54,333 nt of DNA from NCBI GenBank assembly GCA_009692615.1, contig SHYW01000021.1:1-54333 (forward strand), written 5' to 3'. A program made the position numbers and the translations under genes. This document shows, one piece after another, positions 25,813-34,784 of the stretch. The first letter of the stretch is position 1. Every line of letters begins with the position of its first letter. The stretch is from Deltaproteobacteria bacterium. Its GTDB lineage: Bacteria; Desulfobacterota; Binatia; UBA9968. The notes under the pieces were generated by a model that did not search any database, was not told the origin of the DNA, and saw only the letters and a program-made list of their open reading frames with translations.

Positions 25813-27252
25813 ATGAGCGAGATATCCTTCATCGACACCACTCTGCGCGACGGCCAGCAAAGCCTGTGGGCCCTCAACATGAAAACCGACGCCATGCTCG
25901 GCGCGGCGGCGGACATGGACCGCATCGGTTTCGAATCGATCGAATTCTTCGTTTCGATCTTCCTGAAAAAATACGTCCGCGAGCACAAGGAAAATCCCTG
26001 GACCTGGCTGCGCGAGGGCGCCAAACTATTTCGCAATACCCGGCTGCGCAACCACGGCGGCCTGCACGGCTCCGGCGCCATGGAAAAGCTGCCGCAGTCG
26101 GCGATGAAATTATTCGCCGAGCGCGTCGTCGCGTATGGCGTCACGCTGACGCGCACGTCTAACTGCTGGAACGACTTCGAAGAGCTGCGCGGCGAAGTCA
26201 TCGATCTGCGCCAGATCGGCATGGACACGGCGGTTAATTTAATTTACTCGGTCTCGCCGCGCCACACCGACGACTACTACGCGCAGAAAACTCGCGACGC
26301 CGTGGCGATCGATCCTTATCGCATCTGTTTCAAAGACGTCGGCGGATTACTCACGCCGGAACGGGCGCGAACGCTGATTCCGGCGATCATGCAAAACGCC
26401 GGCAAAGTTCCGGTGGAATACCACGCCCACTGCAACAACGGCCTAGCGCCGCTGTGTTATCTCGAAGCGATCAAACATGGCATCACTTCTTTGCACACCG
26501 CGATCCCGCCGCTGGCCAACGGCTCGTCGCAGCCGTCGATCTTGAACATGGCGAAGAATTTGCGCGCCTTGGGCTACACGCCGATGGTTGACGAAGACGC
26601 CGTCAAGCCGGTGGAAAAACATTTCACCGCGGTGGCCGAGCGCGAAGGTTTGGCGATCGGCAAACCCTTCGCCTACGACGAGTCGCAGTATCGCCACCAA
26701 GTTCCCGGCGGCGTGATTTCCAATCTGCGCCACCAACTCAAACTGGTCGGTAAAGAAAACCAGCTGGCGGAAACCCTCGAAGAAGCCGCCCGGGTGCGCG
26801 CCGACTTCGGCTATCCGATCATGGTCACGCCGCTGTCGCAATTCGTCGTCAGCCAGGCGGCGATCAATGTGATTGTCGGCGAGCTCTATAAAGAAGTCAC
26901 CGATCAAGTGATTCAATACGCGCTCGGTATCTGGGGTAAAGAAGCGCCGGCGCTGCTCGAAGCCAACGCCAAGGATAAAATTTTGAAGCGCCGGCGCGCC
27001 AAGGACTGGGAAAACTGGACGCCGCCCGATCTGAGCTTGCATCAGGTCCGGCAAAAACTCGGCGCGACCATTTCAGACGAAGAACTCTTGCTGCGCGTCT
27101 ACGCCGGCCCCGACGCCGTCGACGCGCTGATGCAAAATGGCGCGCCGAAACCGCAGCTCGATGCCAAACAGCCGCTGTTAAACTTGCTCGCAGAGTTGAC
27201 CAAAAAAAAGACTGTTATCACATCTACATCCGCCGAGACGGCGTGGCGCTGA
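25813..27252 (+). CDS. Biotin-dependent carboxyltransferase-domain protein (OadA / pyruvate carboxylase subunit B-like)
   Basis: A 479-residue TIM-barrel enzyme of the DRE/HMGL superfamily. The start at 25813 (MSEISFIDTTLRDGQQ) is preferred because it is the family N-terminus. Key parts are TTLRDGQQSLWA, the lysine that becomes carboxylated in ICFKDVGGLL, metal-binding histidines in EYHAHCNNGL, and HQVPGGVISNL. It ends without a biotinyl domain (no MKM), so it would need a separate biotin carrier. It transfers CO2 between carboxybiotin and an oxo-acid-type substrate. Together with the next gene (UbiD), it suggests a carboxylation/decarboxylation theme. Confidence 0.88.
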   Translation: MSEISFIDTTLRDGQQSLWALNMKTDAMLGAAADMDRIGFESIEFFVSIFLKKYVREHKENPWTWLREGAKLFRNTRLRNHGGLHGSGAMEKLPQSAMKLFAERVVAYGVTLTRTSNCWNDFEELRGEVIDLRQIGMDTAVNLIYSVSPRHTDDYYAQKTRDAVAIDPYRICFKDVGGLLTPERARTLIPAIMQNAGKVPVEYHAHCNNGLAPLCYLEAIKHGITSLHTAIPPLANGSSQPSILNMAKNLRALGYTPMVDEDAVKPVEKHFTAVAEREGLAIGKPFAYDESQYRHQVPGGVISNLRHQLKLVGKENQLAETLEEAARVRADFGYPIMVTPLSQFVVSQAAINVIVGELYKEVTDQVIQYALGIWGKEAPALLEANAKDKILKRRRAKDWENWTPPDLSLHQVRQKLGATISDEELLLRVYAGPDAVDALMQNGAPKPQLDAKQPLLNLLAELTKKKTVITSTSAETAWR

Positions 27253-27317
27253 CGTTGGCAAGATCAACCGAATCGGCGCGGCACGGTTAAACCGATTTGA
27301 TGCAATGAACACGGAAC

Positions 27318-27385
27318 TCGTAGGGGCGTATTGCATACGCCCTCTTTCTTTGCGCCCTTTGCGCTCTTTGCGGCTAATTTTCCTC
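27318..27385. repeat. GTAGGGGC palindrome (GGCGTAT stem) and CTTTGCG repeat
   Basis: gggcgtat-tgc-atacgccc at 27324-27342 is preceded by gta. It is followed by tgcgccctttgcgctctttgcgg, the CTTTGCG family. Both lie in the gap before the UbiD gene. Confidence 0.7.
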
Positions 27386-27400
27386 TCTTGAGGAGCTTGA

Positions 27401-28840
27401 ATGAACTACGACGGCCTGCGCGATTGGCTCGACAAAGTCGACGCCATGGGCGAACTCACCACACTGGACAACATCGATTGGAATTTGGAAATGGGCGCCA
27501 TCGTCGACGTGCTCTACCGCGAGCATCCGCCCTATGCGCCGGCGCTGGTATTCGACAAGATCAAAGATCACCCGCCCGGCTATCGCGCGCTGTTCGGCCA
27601 CTTCGCGTCGCCCAAACGGATCGCGCTCACCCTCGGCGTGACTGAAGAATTCGACCATGTCTTGCAGTTCACGCGCATCTATCACGAGCGCATGAAACAC
27701 TCCAAGCCTCTGGCGATGGAGGAAGTGAAGACGGGTACGGTGCATGAAAATGTTCAGAGCGGCGATCAAGTCAATCTACGGCAATTTCCCGCGCCGTTGA
27801 TCCACGAAAAAGATGGCGGCCGCTACATCGGCACCGGCCATCTGGTCATCACTAAGGATCCCGATTCCGATTGGATCAACGTCGGCACTTATCGCATCAT
27901 GTCCCAAGATGAGAACACGCTGAGCATTTATATCGGCCCCGGCAAGCATGCATTCATCCACAAGCAGAAATATTTCGAGAAGAACCAAGCGATGCCGGTG
28001 AATGTTGTGCTCGGCGGCGATCCCCTCGATTGGTTCGCCGCCGCCTGCCCCGTGCCGGCGGGCATCTGTGAATTCGATTACGCCGGCGGATTAAGAGGAA
28101 CGCCGACCAAAGTCATCCGCAGCGACATCACTGGCTTGCCGTATCCAGCCGATGCGGAAATCGTTTTGGAAGGCGAGATACGACCGGGCGAGTTGAAGGA
28201 AGAAGGACCTTTCGGCGAATGGCCCGGCTACTACGCCAGTCCGAGAAGCATGGAACCGTTCATCCGGGTCAAACACATCCTGCACCGAAATAATCCGATC
28301 CTCTCCTGCGCCAACCCGGCGCGCCCGCCGCACACGTTGACGCTACTGCGCGCGATCACGCGCTCGGCCCATGTCTGGGAAGAGTTGGAGAAAGCCGGCG
28401 TGCCGGAAATCCGCGGCGTCTGGTCCCACGAGCCGGGACCGAGACAATTCACCGTGGTGGCGATCAAGCAGCGCTATCCCGGTCATGTCAAACAAGCCGG
28501 CATGATCGCATCGCAATGTTTTTCCGGCGGCTATCAAAACCGCTTCACGATCGTCGTCGACGACGACATCGACCCGACGAGAATAGACGATGTCGTATGG
28601 GCGCTTTCAACCCGCTGCGATCCCGGCGAAGACATCGACATCCAACAGCGCAGTTGGTCGAGCGCACTGGACCCGATGATTCACCCCGACTCGAAAGTGT
28701 TTTTAAATTCCCGCGCCGTCATCGACGCCTGCCGTCCTTACGAATGGATGAATAAATTTCCCGAAGTGGCGGAGACCAGCCCAGAATTGAGAAAGCAAGT
28801 CTTAGCGAAGTTGGGGCGAAAATTTTTTGGTTTGACATGA
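27401..28840 (+). CDS. UbiD-family prenylated-FMN (de)carboxylase
   Basis: A 479-residue cytoplasmic enzyme that decarboxylates, or carboxylates, aromatic or unsaturated acids with prFMN. It carries the UbiD hallmarks EGPFGEWPGYY (catalytic Glu region), RIMSQDENTLSIYI, and the C-terminal DPMIHPDSKVFLNSRAVIDA. The start is fixed by TTGAGGAGC upstream. No UbiX prenyltransferase gene is in the window, so the cofactor must be supplied elsewhere. It lies third in the run binding protein / carboxyltransferase / UbiD / gamma carbonic anhydrase. The true substrate is unknown; UbiQ precursor, phenylphosphate and heteroaromatic acids are all handled by relatives. Confidence 0.93.
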   Translation: MNYDGLRDWLDKVDAMGELTTLDNIDWNLEMGAIVDVLYREHPPYAPALVFDKIKDHPPGYRALFGHFASPKRIALTLGVTEEFDHVLQFTRIYHERMKHSKPLAMEEVKTGTVHENVQSGDQVNLRQFPAPLIHEKDGGRYIGTGHLVITKDPDSDWINVGTYRIMSQDENTLSIYIGPGKHAFIHKQKYFEKNQAMPVNVVLGGDPLDWFAAACPVPAGICEFDYAGGLRGTPTKVIRSDITGLPYPADAEIVLEGEIRPGELKEEGPFGEWPGYYASPRSMEPFIRVKHILHRNNPILSCANPARPPHTLTLLRAITRSAHVWEELEKAGVPEIRGVWSHEPGPRQFTVVAIKQRYPGHVKQAGMIASQCFSGGYQNRFTIVVDDDIDPTRIDDVVWALSTRCDPGEDIDIQQRSWSSALDPMIHPDSKVFLNSRAVIDACRPYEWMNKFPEVAETSPELRKQVLAKLGRKFFGLT

Positions 28841-28854
28841 GTGTAACAGGATTC

Positions 28855-28947
28855 CCGCGATACAGCCCTTCGGGCTACTCGGGAAATCGGCAAAGAAGAG
28901 TCCCGTTTCCCCGAGTAGCGACCTATGGTCGCGCATCGCGGGGTTCT
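28855..28947. repeat. Cloverleaf-like compound palindrome
   Basis: The outer arms cccgcgat and atcgcggg pair. The middle arms ctactcgggaaa and tttccccgagtag pair with one bulge. Each side also holds its own small hairpin (agcccttcgggct and gcgacctatggtcgc). The whole could fold as three stem-loops on one stalk. It separates UbiD from the gamma carbonic anhydrase gene. There is no T-run. Confidence 0.75.
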
Positions 28948-28990
28948 TCAACGCTTTGAACTCCTGAGTCAACTTTTATAAGAAGAACCA

Positions 28991-29515
28991 ATGGCCATTT
29001 ACCAACTGGGCGACGACATCCCGCAAATTCCCGCATCGGCCTACGTCGCTGCGGAAGCCACCATCATTGGCAAAGTGATTTTAGGCGAGCACGCCAGCGT
29101 CTGGCCCGGCGTCGTCATTCGCGGCGACAACGATTCGATTACCATCGGCAACGGCAGCAACGTCCAAGACGGCGCGGTCATGCACACCGACCGCGGCTTT
29201 CCTCTGACGGTCGGCGACAACGTCGCCATCGGCCACCAGGTCATGCTGCACGGTTGCACTATCGGCGACGGCGCGCTGATCGGCATTCAAGCTGTGGTAA
29301 TGAACGGCGCCGTCATCGGCAAAGACTGCCTAGTCGGCGCCGGCGCGTTAGTTCCCGAAGGAAAAATCTTTGGCGAGCGCAAACTCATCGTCGGCGCCCC
29401 GGCAAGAGTCGTCCGCGAACTCAGCGACGAAGACATCGCCAAAATGCACCGCGCCGCTCCGGGCTATGTCAGAAGGCAGGAAATGTACAAGGCGACGCTG
29501 AAAAGAATCGGCTAA
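28991..29515 (+). CDS. Gamma-class carbonic anhydrase-like hexapeptide-repeat protein (YrdA/PaaY type)
   Basis: A 174-residue left-handed beta-helix protein that forms trimers. Hexapeptide turns run from about residue 15 to 135. Zinc ligands are in place: His65 (VMHTD), His82 (IGHQ) and His87 (MLHG). Arg44 and Asp46 in IRGDND and Gln59-Asp60 match the Cam/CamH active-site set. Such proteins hydrate CO2 or act as thioesterases in phenylacetate pathways. Placement after a carboxyltransferase and UbiD fits CO2/bicarbonate supply or removal. Activity is not certain, as many YrdA-like members show none. Confidence 0.9.
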   Translation: MAIYQLGDDIPQIPASAYVAAEATIIGKVILGEHASVWPGVVIRGDNDSITIGNGSNVQDGAVMHTDRGFPLTVGDNVAIGHQVMLHGCTIGDGALIGIQAVVMNGAVIGKDCLVGAGALVPEGKIFGERKLIVGAPARVVRELSDEDIAKMHRAAPGYVRRQEMYKATLKRIG

Positions 29516-29567
29516 CTAAAATTCTCCGAACACGCCTCACCCCTTACTGTTCACCCCTAACCGTCCC

Positions 29568-30293
29568 TCATTCTTTCATCTTCGAATAACTATTCACCGT
29601 CGCATGCAAGTTGCGCGCGAAGTCGGTGGCCGCTTGCGGGCTCATCTCGAAGGCGGTCTTGGCGTATTCTTTGGCCGCGAGCATCGCCGGCAGCGGCGTC
29701 TTCTTAAACTGGCCGATCAGTTTGGCGACGCTGGCATTTAATTCGCTCGCCGGTGCGATGCTGCTGACTAAACCGTAGGCCAACGCAGTTTGCGCGTCGA
29801 CCTCCTCGGTCGAGTAAATCATGTAGGTCGCAGCCTTGCGTGAGAGCCGATCGACCAACGCGGAGAAAGCAATGGTCGGCATGATCCGGTGCGCCATCTC
29901 AGGAAAGGAAAACTTCGCCTTGTCGCTGGCGATGGTGATGTCGCACAGCGCCGCCAGCGCGCAACCGAGACCGGCGGCGCGGCCTTGCACCACGCCGACG
30001 ATCGGCGCTTTGCAGTTACGAAACGCGCCGTAGAGATTAAATATCGTGTCGGCACGCTCGCGCACGGCGTAAGCTTCGAGCACCGGCGTCGGCGCCCCCA
30101 TCGACGCGCGGCCGAGGCAGAAGTCATCGCCGGCGCCTTTGAAAACCACCGCGCGCGAGTCCTTCGACGCGGCGTTGAACATCTCGGTCACCTGCGCCCA
30201 AACTTCGTCGGTCTGGCGATTGCCGTCTTCCGGCCGGTTGAGTGTGATTGTGGTTACGTCGCCGTCTTTTTCCTTGAGTACTGCGTCTGCCAT
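29568..30293 (-). CDS. Enoyl-CoA hydratase/isomerase family protein with one catalytic Glu replaced
   Basis: A 241-residue crotonase-fold protein. The oxyanion segment GRAAGLGCALAALCDITIA is present. The residue matching Glu144 of rat hydratase is Ala112 (GLGCALA instead of GGGCELA), while the second Glu survives as Glu132 in SFPEM. That pattern suggests isomerase-like or other crotonase chemistry rather than classical hydration. A GGAGG site precedes the ATG. A binding-protein gene lies upstream on the same strand, across a long hairpin. Substrate unknown. Confidence 0.9.
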   Translation of the reverse strand: MADAVLKEKDGDVTTITLNRPEDGNRQTDEVWAQVTEMFNAASKDSRAVVFKGAGDDFCLGRASMGAPTPVLEAYAVRERADTIFNLYGAFRNCKAPIVGVVQGRAAGLGCALAALCDITIASDKAKFSFPEMAHRIMPTIAFSALVDRLSRKAATYMIYSTEEVDAQTALAYGLVSSIAPASELNASVAKLIGQFKKTPLPAMLAAKEYAKTAFEMSPQAATDFARNLHATVNSYSKMKE

Positions 30294-30344
30294 AAATGCC
30301 TCCGTAAATTATTTAGCCCTTCTGGGAATACCGTAAAGCTATTA

Positions 30345-30426
30345 TCACCACGAAGAGCACGAAGGACACGAAGGTTTCGGATAAATAATATTCCGACCTT
30401 CGTGCTCTTCGTGTCCTTCGTGGTGA
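30345..30426. repeat. Long CACGAAG inverted repeat
   Basis: tcaccacgaagagcacgaag and the following gacacgaagg pair almost perfectly with the inverted ccttcgtgctcttcgtgtcc and ttcgtggtga about 25 bp later. It is the clearest member of the CACGAAG family (others near 5430, 6905, 7110, 32850). Confidence 0.85.
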
Positions 30427-30476
30427 AAAAGACAGATTGAACATGGCACATTATTCACACAAAAGCGTGAAGCAAC

Positions 30477-31478
30477 CTATTTCAGAAAGATCTTGCCGAA
30501 CTCTTTTTTCTTTTCTTCGAACGCCTTGGACTCCAACACTTCCATTTGCACGTATTGAATCTTGTCCGCGCCGGGCAGCGGCGGATAGATACCCTTGCGG
30601 TTCACGAACTCGCCGCTCTGGGCGAGAATCTTCATGGTCTCGTCGTCCAAATAAAAATCGACGAATGCTTTGCCGGCATTTGAATGGGGCGCCTTGTTGC
30701 TCAACACGACGAAATGCGAATCGCCGAGCATTTTGTCGACCCGCACGTAATCCAGCGGCGCGCCGCTTTGCGCGGCGCTGTAGGCAAACTTGACGAAGGT
30801 CAGGCCGATGGGGATTTCGCCGGTGGCGACCCGCTCGGACGCCGGCAACATAGACTCCACGAGAACCGGCTTCATAGCGGCCAAGTCGCGGATGAATTTT
30901 TCCGTCTTCTCCTTGGCCATGATCTTGTGCAAACTACTGAGCCATTGAATCGTCGTCACATGCAGTGTCGGATCGGCCATCACCAGCTTACCCTTGTATT
31001 TCGGGTTGACCAGATCCTCAATTGATTTCGGCGCATCTTCCGGTTTAACTAAACTCTTGTTGTAAACCACGCCGACGATGCCGTAGCGCGTGACCGGACC
31101 GAAGCGTGGATCGATTTGGTCGGCGGAATATTTTTTCGCCGTCGGCGAATCGTATTTCGCCAACATGCCGTCCTGAGCCATAATCACCAGCGGATCGGAA
31201 TTGTTGAGCACGACATCGAAGAGCGGATTGCCGGCGCGGTACTCGGTCATCGCCCGGTTCATCACGCTCATCGCCGAGGCGCGCCAATACTCGGCCTGGA
31301 GCCCGGTCTTCTTGCGGAACGCTTGCATCACGCCTTCCAGCACCGGCGTTTCCAGCGAACCGTAGATGACGACTTTGCCGCCCTCTTTTTTCGCCGCGTC
31401 GATGAGCTTGGCATCTTGGCAGAATGACTGCGTAGCATTGAAAACAACGGCAATAATCAACAATCGACGCAAAAACAT
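30477..31478 (-). CDS. ABC transporter substrate-binding protein, iron/thiamine-type (orphan)
   Basis: A 333-residue exported binding protein from the start MFLRRLLIIAVV at 31478, preceded by GGAGGAG. The signal peptide ends near SFCQDAK. The opening LIDAAKKEGGKVVIYGSLE is typical of the AfuA/FbpA and ThiB-like extracellular solute-binding family. Later motifs are FDVVLNNSDPL, YGIVGVVYNKSLV and GEFVNRKGIYPPLPG. It probably binds a metal or small anion in the periplasm. No transporter partner genes are present. A related but distinct protein is at 49983. Confidence 0.9.
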   Translation of the reverse strand: MFLRRLLIIAVVFNATQSFCQDAKLIDAAKKEGGKVVIYGSLETPVLEGVMQAFRKKTGLQAEYWRASAMSVMNRAMTEYRAGNPLFDVVLNNSDPLVIMAQDGMLAKYDSPTAKKYSADQIDPRFGPVTRYGIVGVVYNKSLVKPEDAPKSIEDLVNPKYKGKLVMADPTLHVTTIQWLSSLHKIMAKEKTEKFIRDLAAMKPVLVESMLPASERVATGEIPIGLTFVKFAYSAAQSGAPLDYVRVDKMLGDSHFVVLSNKAPHSNAGKAFVDFYLDDETMKILAQSGEFVNRKGIYPPLPGADKIQYVQMEVLESKAFEEKKKEFGKIFLK

Positions 31479-31579
31479 CGGTATCTCCTCCGCATCACTC
31501 CGTTTCAACTATCACGGGAACAATTTTCCGGTCAACGCCATTCACAGTTGTTAGTTATCATTGTTTAGTTTCGAGTCGA

Positions 31580-31616
31580 GGAACTAAAAACTAAACACTA
31601 AAAACTCAAAACTATT
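31580..31616. repeat. AT-rich ACTAAAAACT repeat, second copy
   Basis: aactaaaaactaaacactaa and following aaaactcaaaactatt match the run at 1541-1571. It is in the divergent gap between the binding protein and the amidohydrolase. Confidence 0.6.
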
Positions 31617-31688
31617 AGGCGCTCTCGTTGACACCGCCAAAGCCAACTTGTTATAGCCTGTGTCAGCGCGCGAAAGGAAATTATTTTA

Positions 31689-32753
31689 ATGCAAATCATC
31701 GACGCCGACGGCCATGTCAATGACCGCCCCTGTATGGATGAGATTTCCAAATTCATGCCGGCGGGCAATCGCACCCAAGTCTTTCCCGCCTTCGATCACA
31801 TTCACTTTCACTATTTGGAAGGCGGCGAGAAACGCTCGCGCACCGGCGACGTCGGTCCCAAAGAATGGCTCGACTTTCTCGACGAAACCGAAATCGATTG
31901 GACCGTCGTCTATCCCACCGCCGGTTTAGCCGTCGGCCGGATAATCGCCGAAGACTGGGCCATCGCCGCCTGCCGCGCTTACAACAACTGGCTCTATGAA
32001 AAATTCACCAAGGTGACGCCGCGCATCAAAGGCATGGCGCTGATCCCGATCCAAGACAGCCAAGCCGCCTGCGAAGAACTGCGCCGCGCGGTCAAAGAGC
32101 TGGGCATGGCCGGCGCCATGCTGCCGTCCAATGGCGAAGGCATCAAAGGCCACTTCGGCTCGAAAATTTACTGGCCGATTTACGAGGAAGCGGAAAAGCT
32201 CAACGTACCGTTGGCCGTCCACGTCGGCGCGCTACATCATTTGGGAATGGATAGCATCGGCGTTTACTATCCGGTGCATGCCCTCGGCCATCCGTTCGGC
32301 ATCATGGCCCAAGCAGCCGCGATGTTGTCCTATGGTATATTCGATCGCTTTCCCAAGCTGCGCGTCGGCTTTCTCGAAGGCGGCGCCACTTGGGTGCCGT
32401 TCTTCATGGACCGCCTCGACCGCTCCTATCCGCACCATCTGCAAGTCGACATCAACGGCGAATTCTTGGCCAGCTCGCAACCCGACGTGATGGCCAGCGA
32501 ATATTTCCGCCGCCAAGCCAAAGCCGGCAAGATATTCGTCGGCTTCGACGGCGACGATCACGGCCTTGGTTACGCGGTCAAGGAAGCGGGCAATGAATCT
32601 TTCGTCTTCGCCACCGATTTCCCGCACGAGAGTTTCGACGCCAAATCCTGCCGCGTCGAACTACAACATATAATGAGCCGTGAAGATCTGACGCTGGCCG
32701 ACAAAGAAGCAATCCTCGGAAAGAATGCCAAAACATTTTACGGCGTGAATTAG
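31689..32753 (+). CDS. Amidohydrolase_2 (ACMSD-like) metal-dependent hydrolase/decarboxylase
   Basis: A 354-residue TIM-barrel enzyme. The N-terminal metal motif appears as DADGHVND. Later ligands are likely in LAVHVGALHH and ALGHPF, and the C-terminal Asp in VFATDFPHESFD. Family members hydrolyse or decarboxylate aromatic ring-cleavage products such as aminocarboxymuconate semialdehyde. AAAGGAAA precedes the ATG. It starts a plus-strand group with a formamidase-like hydrolase, a CMD protein and an isochorismatase, consistent with catabolism of aromatic or tryptophan-derived compounds. Exact substrate unknown. Confidence 0.9.
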   Translation: MQIIDADGHVNDRPCMDEISKFMPAGNRTQVFPAFDHIHFHYLEGGEKRSRTGDVGPKEWLDFLDETEIDWTVVYPTAGLAVGRIIAEDWAIAACRAYNNWLYEKFTKVTPRIKGMALIPIQDSQAACEELRRAVKELGMAGAMLPSNGEGIKGHFGSKIYWPIYEEAEKLNVPLAVHVGALHHLGMDSIGVYYPVHALGHPFGIMAQAAAMLSYGIFDRFPKLRVGFLEGGATWVPFFMDRLDRSYPHHLQVDINGEFLASSQPDVMASEYFRRQAKAGKIFVGFDGDDHGLGYAVKEAGNESFVFATDFPHESFDAKSCRVELQHIMSREDLTLADKEAILGKNAKTFYGVN

Positions 32754-32803
32754 TAGGCAACAGGCACAAGGCAATAGGCAACAGTAGAGAAATCCACGTC
32801 GGC

Positions 32804-32872
32804 GTAGGGGCAAGGCGTGCCTTGCCCTTCTTCCGATTCTTTCGCGTCCTTCGCGCCTTCGTGGTGAATGCA
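32804..32872. repeat. GTAGGGGC palindrome (GCAAGGC stem) and CACGAAG repeat
   Basis: gggcaaggc-gt-gccttgccc at 32808-32827 is preceded by gta. It is followed by ctttcgcgtccttcgcgccttcgtggtga of the CACGAAG family. Confidence 0.7.
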
Positions 32873-32899
32873 TCCGACCGCAAACCGGGAGATTGAAAA

Positions 32900-33811
32900 A
32901 TGGCTACAAATACCGTGACAGCTGAAACTCAACGCACCAAAGGCCCCATCGTCTGGCTCGACCTGGATCAGAAAGAACTCGATGACGCCTACGATCAAAC
33001 CGTTTACGCGCCCAACCAACCGCTACTCGCCAAACGGCGCGCCACCGCCGCGGCTTCGGTAGTGCAGCGCTTTCCATCCGAGCGCTTCGCCTACGGTCCG
33101 AGCGAACATGAAAAACTCGACGTCTACCGAACCAAGAAGCCCAACGCGCCGGTGACGGTCTACGTCCACGGCGGCGCCTGGCGCAACGGCACGGCCAAAG
33201 ACTTCGCCGCTCCCGCCGAGATGTTCGTCAACGCCGGCAGCAACTATGTCGTGCTCGATTTCATCCAGATCGCCGAGGCCGGCGGCGATTTGCTGCCGAT
33301 GGCGCAACAAGTGCGCAACGCCATCGCCTGGGTTTATAAAAATGCTCCGAGCTTCGGCGCCGATCCCAATCGCCTTTACCTCACCAGCCATTCCTCCGGC
33401 TCGCACTTGAGCGGCTGCGCTTTGGTCACCGATTGGGAAAAAGATTTCGGCCTGCCGCCCGATATCATCAAAGGCGCCGTGCTGCTCTGCGGCATGTACG
33501 ATTTGAAACCGGTGCGGTTATCCAAACGCAGCGATTATGTGAAATTCACCGACGAGGTGGAAGAAAAGTTGAGCTCCATTCGCCACCTCGACAAGCTGCA
33601 CGCGCCCATCACCGTCTGCTACGGCACCTGCGAGACCCCCGAGTTCCAGCGCCAGAGCCGCGACTTCGCCGCCGCGGTGAAAGCGGCGGGCAAACCGGTG
33701 GAGATCTTGGTCGGCGAAAGCTTGAACCACTTCGAGATGCAAGAAACCCTCGGTAACCCTTACGGCATCGGCGGCCGGGCGGCGTTGAAGATGTTGGGAT
33801 TGTCAGTTTAG
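32900..33811 (+). CDS. Alpha/beta hydrolase, kynurenine-formamidase-like
   Basis: A 303-residue hydrolase. The HGGAW oxyanion motif is at residues 90-94 (YVHGGAWRNG). The nucleophile is Ser165 in SHSSGSHL, and the C-terminal His is in SLNHFEM. An N-terminal cap begins LDQKELDDAYDQTVYAPN, as in eukaryotic-type N-formylkynurenine formamidases and related carboxylesterases. It could open formamide or ester bonds of aromatic compounds. A GGGAG site precedes the ATG. The neighbouring ACMSD-like amidohydrolase supports a kynurenine-type or similar aromatic pathway, but no other pathway gene is visible. Confidence 0.87.
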   Translation: MATNTVTAETQRTKGPIVWLDLDQKELDDAYDQTVYAPNQPLLAKRRATAAASVVQRFPSERFAYGPSEHEKLDVYRTKKPNAPVTVYVHGGAWRNGTAKDFAAPAEMFVNAGSNYVVLDFIQIAEAGGDLLPMAQQVRNAIAWVYKNAPSFGADPNRLYLTSHSSGSHLSGCALVTDWEKDFGLPPDIIKGAVLLCGMYDLKPVRLSKRSDYVKFTDEVEEKLSSIRHLDKLHAPITVCYGTCETPEFQRQSRDFAAAVKAAGKPVEILVGESLNHFEMQETLGNPYGIGGRAALKMLGLSV

Positions 33812-33827
33812 CGCCAAATGACAAAAT

Positions 33828-33920
33828 AATTTCACCACAGAGGCTCTAGCGCAGCGTCGCCGCAACCAAGATTCGAAATATCTCTCGCAAAGGCGCCAAG
33901 ATCGCAAAGGTCGGAGAATC
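33828..33920. repeat. Remnants of CACGAAG / CGCAAAGG repeats
   Basis: ttcaccacagaggc resembles the start of the CACGAAG family. atatctctcgcaaaggcgcc matches 6970-6990. No coding sequence is evident before the CMD gene. Confidence 0.55.
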
Positions 33921-34103
33921 GGAATTGCAATCACGGTTTATGATATTATCTTTTGCCTTCCGAACTTGGCATCTCTACGCCTTGGCGAGAGGAATATCCG
34001 ATTCCGAGTTGGTTCGCGTGTTCTAACAGCAGCGCGAGCCGCGCAAACTGTCGGCTATAGTAGTACAGAAACCACAGAGTCTGGATTCCGAAAGGTTAAA
34101 ACA

Positions 34104-34640
34104 ATGAGCAAACTACCCAACGCCACGCGCGAAGCCATGACCGCCGATCAACAGAAAATCTGGGACAAAGTTCACGAAGGCAAAACCGGTGGCGGCGGTC
34201 CCTACTCGATGTTGTTGCACGCGCCGGAGATGGCGCAGCACTTCGCTGCCACCGAGGACTACTTCCGTTTTAATTCTCGTTTGCCCGACGCCGACCGCGA
34301 GACCATCATCCTCACCGCCGCCAGAGAAGTCGAAGCCCACTACGCCTGGAGCCGCCACGAGATCCGCGCCAAGCAGTGCTTGCCCGGCGAAGTCATCGAA
34401 GCCATCCGTGCCCATGCGCCCATCGACAAATTCACCGGCCACACCGCGCTCTTGGTCGAATTCACCCGCACGCTGATGACCGATCACTTCCTGTCGGATT
34501 CGCTACTCAACAGGATGGAAAAAGAACTCGGCCACCCCAAGTTCATCGAGTGCGTCGGCCTGCTCGGCCACTACATCACCATCGGCACGGTGATAAGAAT
34601 GTTCGACGTGCGCCCAGCGGCGGGAACCAAGACGTTCTGA
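34104..34640 (+). CDS. Carboxymuconolactone decarboxylase (CMD/AhpD-fold) family protein without the CxxC
   Basis: A 178-residue all-helical protein from the start MSKLPNATREAM at 34104, with AAAGG upstream; the longer frame is rejected. The core helix reads RETIILTAAREVEAHYAWSRHE. The position of the redox CxxC in AhpD proteins is occupied by non-cysteine residues, so it is not a peroxidase-type member. This subtype is common in aromatic-degradation clusters. The reaction cannot be assigned. It lies between the formamidase-like gene and the isochorismatase on the same strand. Confidence 0.88.
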   Translation: MSKLPNATREAMTADQQKIWDKVHEGKTGGGGPYSMLLHAPEMAQHFAATEDYFRFNSRLPDADRETIILTAAREVEAHYAWSRHEIRAKQCLPGEVIEAIRAHAPIDKFTGHTALLVEFTRTLMTDHFLSDSLLNRMEKELGHPKFIECVGLLGHYITIGTVIRMFDVRPAAGTKTF

Positions 34641-34649
34641 ATTTAATTA

Positions 34650-34756
34650 CCCCCCTTTGAAAAAGGGGGGATGGGGGGATTTGCTTCTTATCGCCCGACA
34701 ACCCGTGATTCAAAGTCAGCCAGTAGGATGGGTTGAGCGTCCGCGAAACCCATCAT
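34650..34756. repeat. CCCCCTTTGAAAAAGGGGG repeat and GGATGGGTT palindrome
   Basis: The hairpin ccccctttgaaaaagggggg is followed by atggggggattt (34652-34683), the same family as at 38455, 49735 and 49838. Then taggatgggttgagcgtccg pairs with aacccatcat (34724-34755), a TAGGATG-type palindrome. Confidence 0.7.
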
Positions 34757-34784
34757 CTGAAACTACGCGCAATGGAGGAACGAT

